Assembly (NCBI GenBank): GCA_965224205.1
Contig: CBDCYN010000038.1
Span: forward strand, 62,001 to 126,000
Direction of reading: 5' to 3'
Source: CBDCYN01 sp965224205
GTDB taxonomy: Bacteria > Planctomycetota > Phycisphaerae > Phycisphaerales > Phycisphaeraceae
DNA length: 64,000 nucleotides
Shown here: piece after piece, positions 37,701 through 45,384 of the stretch
How positions within the stretch are numbered: position 1 is the first letter of the stretch
Layout of the letters: every line of letters starts with the position of its first letter
Program-made: the position numbers and the translations under genes
Notes under the pieces: model-generated
Databases searched by the model: none
Told to the model about the DNA's origin: nothing
What the model saw: only the letters and a program-made list of their open reading frames with translations

Positions 37701-39271
37701 GGAAATCGGCCTACCGTTAGATCCGGGTACCCCTCCCACTCCATCTTTCCGCCACCGTAGTACTTGAATACTGCCCCGGAATAGTCCCTGCCGGCAATCT
37801 TCAGGTACCCTTCGCGGAACTCATGGCTAACCGAGTTCCAGAACTTCCTCTGCCCGCCGATGCTTTCTTCGAGCTGGCTGGACCCGAACCAGGTGAACAG
37901 CAGCAGGACCACGGCGCTGATGATCCCGGCGCCCATGACCGCGGCCTTGCGCTGGGTCTGGAGCTGGCGCGTGTTCGAGGCGCGCGTGACCAGGCCTTTC
38001 TCGACAAAGACTTTCTTGCGGAACAGATCCAGCAGGAAGAACGACCGATCCTTCTGCCAGACCTTGCCCTCGGGCAGCTGCTCGACCGGGACGTTGAGCA
38101 CCTCGGCCAGCTCCGCGTCGAGGGCCGACCCCTCCCGCATCGCGGAGGTGAAGTAGATCCCACGAAGAAACAACGGTTTTTGTGACCACTCGCCCTCAAC
38201 AAATATTGTTTCCAGGTACCGCTTGAGCCTGCCACTGATCTGGACCAAGCTGTCAGGGAAAGCATAGAGGGCGTCCACCTCATCGGTGCGGCTGGGCTGA
38301 TCGGTGGGCACGGGGTCCAGGAGCAAACCCAACCGACGCCGCATCAACTTCTCTTTGATCTGCTGGAGGTGTTTCTCGACCAGGTCTGAGTCGAAAGGCT
38401 CGTCGAGCTTTCCGGGGTTGGACCACCCCAGGATTTGATCCTGTAAGTCCGGGTCGGTAAGGGGGTTGAAGAATTCCCGGAATCCATTGATGAGGTCGCA
38501 CTTCGTGATCACCACGAAAACGGGGAACCGCACCCCCAAGACCCGCTGGATGTGATGGAGCTGCTGGGCGATTTTGCTGCCCTTCCGGTCTATTTCGTTG
38601 GCGTTGTCCTTGATAATGCTGTCGGCGGGGATCACCAACAGCATCCCGTTGACCGGGCAATTAGGCCGGTTCTTGCGCAGAAGCTTGAGGAACTCATCCC
38701 ATTCGCTGGTGCCGCCGGGTTTGATTTCTTCGAACATCAGTCGGCCGGCGGTATCGAGGATCACCCCTTTTACCGTGAACCACCAGTTCATGTTCACGGT
38801 CCCCCCGGCGCCCTGGAGCTCGTTCTGGAGCCCGGGGGGGAAGCGGACCTTGCTGTGGCGGATCGCCTCGGTCTTGCCCGACCCGGGTTCGCCCACGAGC
38901 AGGTACCACGGCAGGCTGTAGATGTTCTTCCCTGCGTCTCGGAATTTTTGGACCCCTTCGGAGAATTTTTTCCTCAGGTCGTCTAGATCGGCGACCCGGT
39001 TGGGGTCGCTGATCCCCTGAGGCGTGGCGGTGGAATTGCTGACCAGGCCCTGTTCGAGCGGGGCGGCCTTGCGTTTGCTTTGCCAGACCAAGAAAGACCG
39101 GTAGGTCAGTAGCAGCAGGCCCACCACGAATAGGCCGATGAGGAGCACATAAAGGTACTGAGGTGAGATGAAGTAATAAATCAGCGAGAGGATGCCGCTG
39201 CCCCCGACGACGAGGGTCGCGACCTTCAACGGCCACGGCAGGTTGTTGAACGCGTTGATCGACCCTTTCAT
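34751..39271 (-). CDS. tssM: Type VI secretion system membrane protein TssM (IcmF)
   Basis: A 1506-residue inner-membrane protein, longer than the usual 1100-1300. Two N-terminal transmembrane helices (about 14-35 and 39-57) are followed by a cytoplasmic NTPase-like domain with Walker A GEPGSGKT (127-134), Walker B VILDTAGRLMFEE and a G4-like TKCD. A third helix near 445-465 (AVMGAGIISAVVLLLFTWFG) leads to a large periplasmic region. With TssL and TssJ it forms the trans-envelope channel of the T6SS. Its ATG overlaps the tssL stop by 4 bases, so the two are translationally coupled. No TssJ lipoprotein gene was seen in the window. Confidence 0.95.
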   Translation of the reverse strand: MKGSINAFNNLPWPLKVATLVVGGSGILSLIYYFISPQYLYVLLIGLFVVGLLLLTYRSFLVWQSKRKAAPLEQGLVSNSTATPQGISDPNRVADLDDLRKKFSEGVQKFRDAGKNIYSLPWYLLVGEPGSGKTEAIRHSKVRFPPGLQNELQGAGGTVNMNWWFTVKGVILDTAGRLMFEEIKPGGTSEWDEFLKLLRKNRPNCPVNGMLLVIPADSIIKDNANEIDRKGSKIAQQLHHIQRVLGVRFPVFVVITKCDLINGFREFFNPLTDPDLQDQILGWSNPGKLDEPFDSDLVEKHLQQIKEKLMRRRLGLLLDPVPTDQPSRTDEVDALYAFPDSLVQISGRLKRYLETIFVEGEWSQKPLFLRGIYFTSAMREGSALDAELAEVLNVPVEQLPEGKVWQKDRSFFLLDLFRKKVFVEKGLVTRASNTRQLQTQRKAAVMGAGIISAVVLLLFTWFGSSQLEESIGGQRKFWNSVSHEFREGYLKIAGRDYSGAVFKYYGGGKMEWEGYPDLTVGRFPVVAMEMAKQPIIVPWIFKPVLWFTPMEGNYDAKRHAALSAILQRFYFRPVITESAQKIIDATADQWALPATDALTQLVRLEAQSEDALPVIKEDSLTELAFDFDSLMRFTLHHGDATVDNESEQEDNTSYPWYDLNDREGINETINWLYTPAGAGHVWPAADLLAATGVSRDIERGIDTFNASWAQRYDMNRPESYLAQLRTLLDTLAELTNHESKLIRISEGYESDEPTTQAEYDQASQRWAQRLAVAAEARQAVDAATAAVGQDLLDRGVEAVTQDATQKVLDIALARYTQLLNATGDKPGLGSALEAIGVDDQAKEALALAPPASPALEIRQTLKDAKTKLEQEVKQTLHVLNTELSRYESDFLVKPTGSQDRAYAVRFGMYEAADGYLHEEYKLDQFPNVPEAIERIDSSYGEKVAQVNFRRRQKPDSDRFKEGAAASRFVLRMAQRRHLYDILDRAYIEVKDSSERFRGMVASIVKDDHGLFQPWERPSITATESETMRHFQDDFHPEAAEKLFEAWDEIQDQLGRQRDGSPVVLELDALKANYESAKDGLDAYVGDYLEYWTVKARNEATVNHKSFGTWRTFVSEIKSINANLTNGQIDSNIDMILDAIDHVPPAVMSEELVVKAEKAKTALRKEKGEINRRFDRLCEDSIRAWMSLGGSEADAIKLMRSLTPRDFEHDYFAPYSDDRENPGVQYWNDLCLEAVRLLSEAAWRRTKEAVNKIINDYQAFPLCLTRVRSRVLTPEEVDQASSSLAHVGTVGEPETIGGGAKTRFEAVNTHLMKVTGQDVLPSHQQKWLNRLKEVCDALRADPPLSCRLVILKWEDQTSMDAPRTADDLKPGYTEYRYLQLYRGDDPFADPVNSDKTGQTENFPVPLDDWGDDEEDLSIRFFRHEDDLNTKQAGAVMTLASPWTVLDLIHDSDAKRQDDPKRWIVPMVFEDQDPDRKDKYYYWVVLEFNRPIPTAEDWPNEGNWPREK

Positions 39272-40038
39272 GACGACGGGCCCTCACGGGTAACGGTTTG
39301 CTGGGTCAAACGCTCCTGCTCGGAGCGGGACGAGGATCGGGCAGAAGTTTCACGCATCTCGATAATCGTGTTCAAGGATTCGTCGAGATCCGAGGTGCTG
39401 TTCCAGTACAGGACGATGTTGCCCACAAACAGGACGATCAATAGCCCCACCAGCGCGATCGCGATCCCGACCAGGCTCTTGCCCGGCGGCTCGATGAGGT
39501 TGTCGAGGTTGACGTGGAGCTCCGATTCACTGATGAGCGGGACGGTATCGTCGGAGTCGATCAGGTGGCGGATCCGGATCGAGATCTCTCGCATCTTGGC
39601 CCGCAGGTGTTCGGGCTGATCGGAATACAAGCCGGTGAAACCCAGGCCGATGCACACGTAGTACACCAGCAGCCGTTCGTCGGCGGCTTCGGATCGGTCG
39701 TTTAGGGTTTCCTCGAGCAGGTCCCAGAACTTCTGGTCACCCGCCAGCGCGTTGTATTTTTTAGCTGCGATCTCCTGCCAGTCGCTGGCGAAGGACAGGC
39801 GGCTTTCCTTGATAATAAAATCCACAAAAAAGGACAGGACCGGCCCGATCTTACCCTTGTCTGGATCGAGCTGGTTGGCCAGCCTCGGGTCCGGACCGGC
39901 CTTGGTCTCGATATCGTTGAGGATCGCCTCGATCTCGGCCCGCACCTGGTTGTGTTCGACCACCGCCTCTTTACGCGCCGAGCGATTGAGGCGACACACG
40001 TATTGAAACAACGGCTCGCACAGTTCCAGAAGCGTCAT
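39268..40038 (-). CDS. tssL: Type VI secretion system protein TssL (DotU/IcmH)
   Basis: A 256-residue protein anchored by a single C-terminal membrane helix (LVGIAIALVGLLIVLFVGNIVLYW, about residues 189-213), with a cytoplasmic helical domain typical of DotU (FVDFIIKESRLSFASDWQ, YYVCIGLGFTGLYSDQPEHL). It partners TssM in the membrane complex and contacts the baseplate through TssK. A short tail rich in Ser/Arg/Gln follows the helix, but no peptidoglycan-binding OmpA domain is present. It overlaps both tssK upstream and tssM downstream by 4 bases. Confidence 0.94.
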   Translation of the reverse strand: MTLLELCEPLFQYVCRLNRSARKEAVVEHNQVRAEIEAILNDIETKAGPDPRLANQLDPDKGKIGPVLSFFVDFIIKESRLSFASDWQEIAAKKYNALAGDQKFWDLLEETLNDRSEAADERLLVYYVCIGLGFTGLYSDQPEHLRAKMREISIRIRHLIDSDDTVPLISESELHVNLDNLIEPPGKSLVGIAIALVGLLIVLFVGNIVLYWNSTSDLDESLNTIIEMRETSARSSSRSEQERLTQQTVTREGPSS

Positions 40039-41417
40039 TGGCCGGCCTCCTCGTCGGGTAGCGTCATGTACAAGGTTATCTCAAAATCAGCCGATTCACT
40101 GCCGGGCCAGTGGATCGAGCTGTCCTTGTCTTCGAGGATCCGGCCCCACATCCGGCTGTCGGTGTGTACCCGGAAATAGTGAAGCCCGACCTGCGACGGC
40201 AGCTGGAGCGGCGGGTGGCGTTCTTCGGCGAGGCGGACCCCAAAGATCCGTGCGTCCCGGTTCGGCTTGGCCATGAACTTGAACTGACCCGGGTCTTCGA
40301 CGAGTTTCGCCAAAACCCGGGGGTCGTCCTTTGTCTTGATCCCCAGGAAATACTCGTTGGGCTTGGCGATGTGGTCGTCCGTCAGGGTCGCCTCATAGTA
40401 CTTGCCTTGTTTCTTGAGTGGCAGGGTATCGAAACTGGCGAGCCCGGGAGCATGGATAAAGCGACGGATTTTGTTCGTGAGCTCTACAAATGTGATGTAA
40501 GGACTATCGTGGTCGTACGAGGGGGCTTCGAACGGGTCGAGGTCTGGGTGCAAAGCGGCCAGCTCGCCGAGCAGCTCGCGCAGCTGGAGGTAGATCTCAA
40601 ACGGGGTCACGCCCGGGGCTTGAACCAGGTGCGGGAGGCTAGCGCTAAAGCGGTTGAGCGTCGTGAGGCGCATCATCTGTTCAAATTGGGGGCCCCGCAT
40701 CGAATCGATGCTAAACCCCGCCCGGGTAAGCTTGAACACCGCGTCACGTCGGGTGGCCTCGACCTGGTGGACCAGATCGCGGACCATATCCCGAAGGGTC
40801 GGGGACCCGTTGAGCACTAAGCAGGCGGGGATAAAGTCCGAGTCCTGACGCGGTAGGCCCACGTCCTCTCCGGTCGCGTGGGTAATCCGCAGCAACGGCA
40901 ACACCTCCATGTCGGTCTGGTCGTCACCGTCGAGCAGCAGCCGGGCATTGATCCGACGCACCTGGACCGGCTGGGCGTTCTCACCGGTGTTCTCATCGGA
41001 TTGGGTCACCTCCGAGACCCGGTAGATCCGTTTGATTCGCCAGTCGTCCTCGCTAGCCTGGCTGATCGTGTTGCCCCGGTCGGCGTACCACAGAGGGACC
41101 CCCAGGCTCACCGTAAACGCGTCACTGCTAGCCTCGAACGGCCGTTTGATATCTAGAGCTGGTAGATCCGCGTTGACCGGCACGTGCACTTCCACTCCGC
41201 TGGGCATCACAACCCGCAGCCGGTCAAACCGCACCAACATGTTCTCCAGCGCATCGGCCGAGAGCTTAGACTCGATGACGCCGTAAGGATACGCCCACCC
41301 CAGCCGCCGCTCGTGGACCATCCGGTTCAATAGCTGCCGCTGGAGATACTGGAGGTGGTGAGGCTGAAGAAACAGCCCCTCGTGCCAATGGATCTGTGCG
41401 CTGAAATCCTTGCTCAT
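40035..41417 (-). CDS. tssK: Type VI secretion system baseplate adaptor TssK
   Basis: A 460-residue cytoplasmic protein, close to the usual 445, starting with the family hallmark IHWHEGLFLQPHHLQYLQRQL. TssK links the baseplate to the TssLM membrane complex. The remainder follows the family pattern (AYPYGVIESKLSADALENMLVR, LLRITHATGEDVGLPRQDSD) to the C-terminal shoulder and head domains. No strong Shine-Dalgarno is visible. The leader is A-rich, and a short CCCTT/AAGGG hairpin lies about 20-35 bases upstream. It heads the coupled tssK-tssL-tssM unit. Confidence 0.95.
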   Translation of the reverse strand: MSKDFSAQIHWHEGLFLQPHHLQYLQRQLLNRMVHERRLGWAYPYGVIESKLSADALENMLVRFDRLRVVMPSGVEVHVPVNADLPALDIKRPFEASSDAFTVSLGVPLWYADRGNTISQASEDDWRIKRIYRVSEVTQSDENTGENAQPVQVRRINARLLLDGDDQTDMEVLPLLRITHATGEDVGLPRQDSDFIPACLVLNGSPTLRDMVRDLVHQVEATRRDAVFKLTRAGFSIDSMRGPQFEQMMRLTTLNRFSASLPHLVQAPGVTPFEIYLQLRELLGELAALHPDLDPFEAPSYDHDSPYITFVELTNKIRRFIHAPGLASFDTLPLKKQGKYYEATLTDDHIAKPNEYFLGIKTKDDPRVLAKLVEDPGQFKFMAKPNRDARIFGVRLAEERHPPLQLPSQVGLHYFRVHTDSRMWGRILEDKDSSIHWPGSESADFEITLYMTLPDEEAGQ

Positions 41418-41838
41418 GTCGGTTTTTCTTTTTTTTCCCTTCGGGAAGGGTACGCCGGCGTTGAACCCTGGTGTCGCTGTAGGACCCGAATCCGTGATGC
41501 GTTCGTCCCACGGGTGGCGTGCTCCATGGGAGTTAATCGCGATGCGGAATCAGTCGACGTTCCGTCACGGCCCACCACTTGCACGAATCGTGATCTAAGC
41601 TGTTTCTAACTGTTTGTACACATCCACGGAGACACGATAAAAGTCATGGCATTGATCCGGCCAACGAACCCTCCTGCTGAAACGAACATCAGAGGATCAA
41701 TGGACCATGGCTACACCGATCCACAACCTTTTTGAATAATTGCCCCATCATTCTGTGATTACGATATAGATCCTTAAGGCGAGTCCGCCGTATGCCCCCG
41801 CCCGCGGCGAGGCGACCCGGCAGACTCATCAACGCCTT
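41418..41838. other. Intergenic region upstream of tssK
   Basis: A 421-base gap between the TagH-like gene and tssK, both on the minus strand. Apart from the hairpin beside an A/T tract at about 41425-41450, nothing was recognised. The promoter of the tss operon probably lies here. Confidence 0.4.
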
Positions 41839-42762
41839 CTAACGCCCTCTCATCGAATCCACGAACCGCGCGATGATCTGCATGATCTCTCGCTCGATCA
41901 CGACGTCATCGAGTTCATTAGCTAACTCCTTGTATTTTTCCCAGCACCGAACGCCGAACGCTGTCATGATCGATTCAAACGGCCCTACTTTTTCTAGCCT
42001 GACGTTCGCCTCGATCTCTGCCGGCGAAAAACGCGTCAAATGCACCTGAGAGAACTGCCTGCCGATCTGAGCTGTCGCGGAGATCAGCGAGGCGATCAGA
42101 TGCCGCAGCTCGTCGATGTTGCGTGACATCGGCACGTCCGATTGACCCACTAAAAACTGCTGCATCGTCTGCTTCAACGGGGCGTTGGGCTTTAGCCGGG
42201 CTTTAGGCGAGATGTTCTTCCAGATCCCCCACGCCAATTGGTCGAGGCTATCCGAAAATTCAGATAAGTGGATCAATAGTTCCAGCACCCGCTGGGGATC
42301 AATCGGCTGGTCGGGTTCCAGTTGCAGCCAATTCTGCAGCCGACGGACCGTTTTCTGAGGCCAATGGACGTCACTGCTGTGAGACAGCCCTTCCTCTTGC
42401 AACCGCTGAATCAGGTTTTGCTTCTGCGGTGACGACAGCGGTTGGGCCAGCTCAATCAGCCGCTCGAGCACGAAGCTGATGTCTTGCCACTCACGCTGAT
42501 CGGTAGGCGACACCTCATCGCCCTCTTTCCGAGCCCGATCGACCTCACGGTGCTCATCCCATGTGGGGAACCGTTCACGCAACTCATCTAAGAAGGGATC
42601 GCGTTGCTCGGGAGGGATCTGCGACAGCGCCCCCTGGATCACCTCCGCAAGATACCCGTGACGCACCTCGGCGCTTTCATCAGCAAAGTCGGTTTGTATC
42701 AAACGCAGCTGATTGGCGGTGGTCGCCACAAGCCGCGATTTGTCTGAGGTCGAATCAGCCAT
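41839..42762 (-). CDS. T6SS-associated protein resembling the TagH C-terminal domain, no FHA
   Basis: A protein of about 307 residues, or 340 if it starts at 42861. Its C-terminal part (PLKQTMQQFLVG, ELRHLIASLISATAQIGRQF, LTRFSPAEIEANV, RCWEKYKELANEL) follows the pattern of the C-terminal domain of TagH/Fha, the FHA-domain scaffold of type VI systems. No FHA domain precedes it; instead there is a helical, charged N-terminal region. The position 420 bases upstream of tssK on the same strand supports a T6SS role. The relation rests on eye alignment with remembered family patterns, so it is tentative. The start is uncertain, because neither candidate has a strong ribosome-binding site. Confidence 0.5.
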   Translation of the reverse strand: MADSTSDKSRLVATTANQLRLIQTDFADESAEVRHGYLAEVIQGALSQIPPEQRDPFLDELRERFPTWDEHREVDRARKEGDEVSPTDQREWQDISFVLERLIELAQPLSSPQKQNLIQRLQEEGLSHSSDVHWPQKTVRRLQNWLQLEPDQPIDPQRVLELLIHLSEFSDSLDQLAWGIWKNISPKARLKPNAPLKQTMQQFLVGQSDVPMSRNIDELRHLIASLISATAQIGRQFSQVHLTRFSPAEIEANVRLEKVGPFESIMTAFGVRCWEKYKELANELDDVVIEREIMQIIARFVDSMRGR

Positions 42763-43195
42763 AAGAAGTAAATCAAGCCCGTCATGTCCGCCTTCTATAA
42801 GAGCATAGAGGACAAATGATTTTGTTTGGATTATAAGCCCGTCCCGGTGACCCGCAAGCAAGACGAGACCCCGTTAGATGGACGATTCGGCGATCAACCC
42901 AAGACTCAAACCTCGCGCTGCAGCGGTTTTGAAGTTCGTGTAGAGTCTCGCAGATCATGGTCGACGTCTACCTGAAATTCGAAGCAGTCACGGTACTAAT
43001 GGTTGTTATGATGTACCTGATGAATTAGCATGAGCCCTATCGATAGGGCTGAGGTCAAAGCGCTGCCGAATACAAAGAATCAAAGAAACAGCAAATATAA
43101 AATCACCCGACACTCCGCCCCGCCAACAAGAGTAAAGCTATATTTAATCAGATCTTAAACTTGTACGCCCGCTGACTCCAAGGAGAAAAAACACG
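42763..43195. other. Divergent intergenic region between the T6SS block and rml operon
   Basis: About 430 AT-richer bases. It contains an 18-base perfect palindrome (43033-43050), TATAAA- and TATATT-like boxes around 43096-43144, and AAGGAG before rmlA (43180-43185). No gene was seen. Confidence 0.45.
43033..43050. promoter_or_regulatory. Perfect 18-base palindrome, possible operator
   Basis: AGCCCTATCGATAGGGCT is its own reverse complement. It lies in the divergent region 146 bases before rmlA, with no T-run after it on either strand, so it looks more like an operator than a terminator. Confidence 0.4.
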
Positions 43196-43978
43196 ATGAA
43201 AGGCGTCGTACTAGCTGGCGGACTGGGCTCGAGACTAAGGCCGCTAACCTTGGTGACCAATAAGCACCTGTTACCGGTCTACGACCGGCCGATGATCTAC
43301 TACCCCGTTACCGCCCTGGTTAACGCCGGGATCAAGGAGATCATCATCGTCACCGGTGGTGAGCACGCCGGCGATTTCTTGAAACTGCTCAAAAACGGCA
43401 AAGACCTGGGCGTGAGCCACCTCGAATACGCCTACCAAGAAGGCGAAGGCGGCATCGCAGACGCCCTCAAGCTCGCTGAGGAATTCGCCGACGGGGGCAA
43501 GATCTGTGTCATCCTGGGCGATAACCTGATCGAGGGCAACATCCGCAAGGCTGCCGGCGATTTCTTTACCCAGAAATCCGGCGCCAAGGTGCTGCTTAAA
43601 GAGGTCCCCGATCCCGAACGCTTCGGCGTGGTCGATCTCGACGGAGACAAGATCACCCAGATCATCGAAAAGCCACCCGACCCGCCGTCGAACCTGGCCG
43701 TGACCGGGATCTACTTCTATGACTTCGACGTCTTCGATATCTGCCAGACCCTCAAACCCAGCGGCCGCGGGGAGCTGGAGATCACCGACGTCAACAACGC
43801 GTACCTCGACCGGGGCGACCTTACGTATGAGGTCCTCGAGGGCTGGTGGACCGACGCGGGCACGTTTGAGAGCCTCTACCGCGCCACCCGCCTCGTCGCC
43901 GAGGGTGGAGCCAACCACCTCGACTTACCCAAGTCAGCCAAAGCACCGCATCCCGTCACGGCAGCCAGTGGGGAGTAA
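43196..43978 (+). CDS. rmlA: Glucose-1-phosphate thymidylyltransferase
   Basis: A 260-residue nucleotidyltransferase making dTDP-glucose from glucose 1-phosphate and dTTP, the first step of dTDP-L-rhamnose synthesis. The nucleotide-binding N-terminus VLAGGLGSRLRPLT, the KHLLPVYDRPMIYYPV segment and VILGDNLIEG are clear. It is shorter than typical RmlA (about 290), lacking part of the C-terminal regulatory helices, as in many long-branch homologues. AAGGAG precedes the ATG by about 10 bases. It leads an rmlACDB operon with a 6-base gap to rmlC. Confidence 0.93.
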   Translation: MKGVVLAGGLGSRLRPLTLVTNKHLLPVYDRPMIYYPVTALVNAGIKEIIIVTGGEHAGDFLKLLKNGKDLGVSHLEYAYQEGEGGIADALKLAEEFADGGKICVILGDNLIEGNIRKAAGDFFTQKSGAKVLLKEVPDPERFGVVDLDGDKITQIIEKPPDPPSNLAVTGIYFYDFDVFDICQTLKPSGRGELEITDVNNAYLDRGDLTYEVLEGWWTDAGTFESLYRATRLVAEGGANHLDLPKSAKAPHPVTAASGE

Positions 43979-43984
43979 TCCGTT

Positions 43985-44479
43985 ATGAACCCGGCCAAGC
44001 CGAACGTGATCGACAAGCCCATTCCCGAGGCCTTCGAGGCGGCGCAGGCTCAAAACGAGCCTGTGATCGTCCCGGCCAATCACTACGCCGACGATCGAGG
44101 CTGGTCGATCATGAACCAGATGCTCGGGGTCATGGGTTCCCAGGGGCAAATCAACTACTCGGTGATGTACCCGGGCGTGATCAAGGCCTGGCACCGCCAC
44201 CGGCTTCAGACCGATTTCTGGCTGTGTCTCCACGGGCACCTTAAAGTCGGGATCCACCGCGAAGACGACGCGAAGACCTGGTTAGCCGTCATCGGCGAGA
44301 AACGGCCTTGCGTGCTGATCATCCCCCCCCCGCTGTGGCACGGCGCTGCGACCGTCGGCCCCGAACAAGCCGGGCTGTTGTATTACGTCACCCACGCGTA
44401 CAACGCCCAATCGCCCGATGAAGACCGACGCGCGTACGACAGTATCGACGGCTTCCCGTGGGGGGTACGACACGGATGA
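43985..44479 (+). CDS. rmlC: dTDP-4-dehydrorhamnose 3,5-epimerase-like cupin
   Basis: A 164-residue cupin-fold protein. The pattern of RmlC is recognisable in DDRGWSIMNQ, QINYSVMYPGVIKAWHRHRL, DFWLCLHGHLKVGIHRED and PPPLWHGAATVG, although it is divergent from enterobacterial RmlC and shorter than the usual 180-190. Its place between rmlA and rmlD supports 3,5-epimerisation of dTDP-4-keto-6-deoxyglucose. The expected catalytic His (in WHRHRL) is present. The stop overlaps the rmlD start (ATGA). Confidence 0.8.
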   Translation: MNPAKPNVIDKPIPEAFEAAQAQNEPVIVPANHYADDRGWSIMNQMLGVMGSQGQINYSVMYPGVIKAWHRHRLQTDFWLCLHGHLKVGIHREDDAKTWLAVIGEKRPCVLIIPPPLWHGAATVGPEQAGLLYYVTHAYNAQSPDEDRRAYDSIDGFPWGVRHG

Positions 44480-45384
44480 AACTTGGAGAAGGGAACAGCG
44501 CACGCGATCCCTCGTCAACGGACGGTCAAGATCTCGGTCCGATCTTGGTGATCGGCGCCGCGGGGATGCTTGGCCGCGCGTGGGTCGAGCTGTTGACCGA
44601 AAGGGGGATCGATTTCCTCGCCGCCACCCGCAGCCAGATCGATATCGCCGATACCGTCAGCATCGAACGCAGTATCAACAATCAATACCCCACCGTCGTC
44701 AACTGCGCCGCCTGGACCGATGTCGACGGGGCCGAGAAAGACTACGACGCGGCGTTGGCTGTTAATGGCCACGCCGTCGCCGCGCTAGCGGATCGCTGCA
44801 AGCAGGTCGGATCAACCCTGGTCCACTACAGCACTGACTACGTATTCAACGGCGCCGCGACATCGCCCTACCCGACCGACCACCCACGCGAACCGATCAA
44901 TGCCTACGGGCGATCCAAAGCCGTCGGAGAAGAAGCAATCGAGGCCTCGGGGTGTACACACCTCATTGCCCGCACGAGTTGGCTCTACGCCCCGTGGGGC
45001 AAGAACTTCGTCGCGACCATCGCGTCACTGGTCCAGCAACGCGATACCATCCGGGTCGTCGACGATCAGCACGGCCGGCCCACGAGCTGCCAACACCTAG
45101 CCGCAGCTACCCTTGCCCTGCTGGAACATCAAGCCCGAGGGACATACCACGTCACCGACGGGGGCCAATGCACCTGGTTCGACTTCGCGGCCGAGATCGC
45201 CCGTATTGTCGGGTCCGGCTGCCGAGTCGAGCCGTGCGAGTCCAGCGAATACCCCCGCCCCGCGACGCGTCCGGGGTATAGCGTGTTGGATTTAACCAAG
45301 ACCGAGGCCGCGATCGGGCCGATGCCGAACTGGAAAGACAACCTGTCCCGCGTCATGCGGGCGATGGAGACGGTCACACCATGA
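44476..45384 (+). CDS. rmlD: dTDP-4-dehydrorhamnose reductase
   Basis: A short-chain dehydrogenase of 302 residues that performs the last step to dTDP-L-rhamnose. A nucleotide-binding motif (ILVIGAAGMLGRAWV) is followed by the active-site YxxxK in INAYGRSKAVGE and a Ser/Thr in VHYSTDYVFNG. About 20 extra residues (KLGEGNSARDPSSTDGQDLG) precede the Rossmann fold. The ATG at 44476 overlaps the rmlC stop by 4 bases and is preferred over an in-frame start at 44458. It overlaps rmlB by 4 bases. Confidence 0.92.
   Translation: MKLGEGNSARDPSSTDGQDLGPILVIGAAGMLGRAWVELLTERGIDFLAATRSQIDIADTVSIERSINNQYPTVVNCAAWTDVDGAEKDYDAALAVNGHAVAALADRCKQVGSTLVHYSTDYVFNGAATSPYPTDHPREPINAYGRSKAVGEEAIEASGCTHLIARTSWLYAPWGKNFVATIASLVQQRDTIRVVDDQHGRPTSCQHLAAATLALLEHQARGTYHVTDGGQCTWFDFAAEIARIVGSGCRVEPCESSEYPRPATRPGYSVLDLTKTEAAIGPMPNWKDNLSRVMRAMETVTP

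Noticed and set aside
41425..41450. Hairpin with adjacent T/A run upstream of tssK
   Set aside because: The T-run is on the wrong side of the stem for a terminator on the plus strand, and on the minus strand the stem is followed by A residues.
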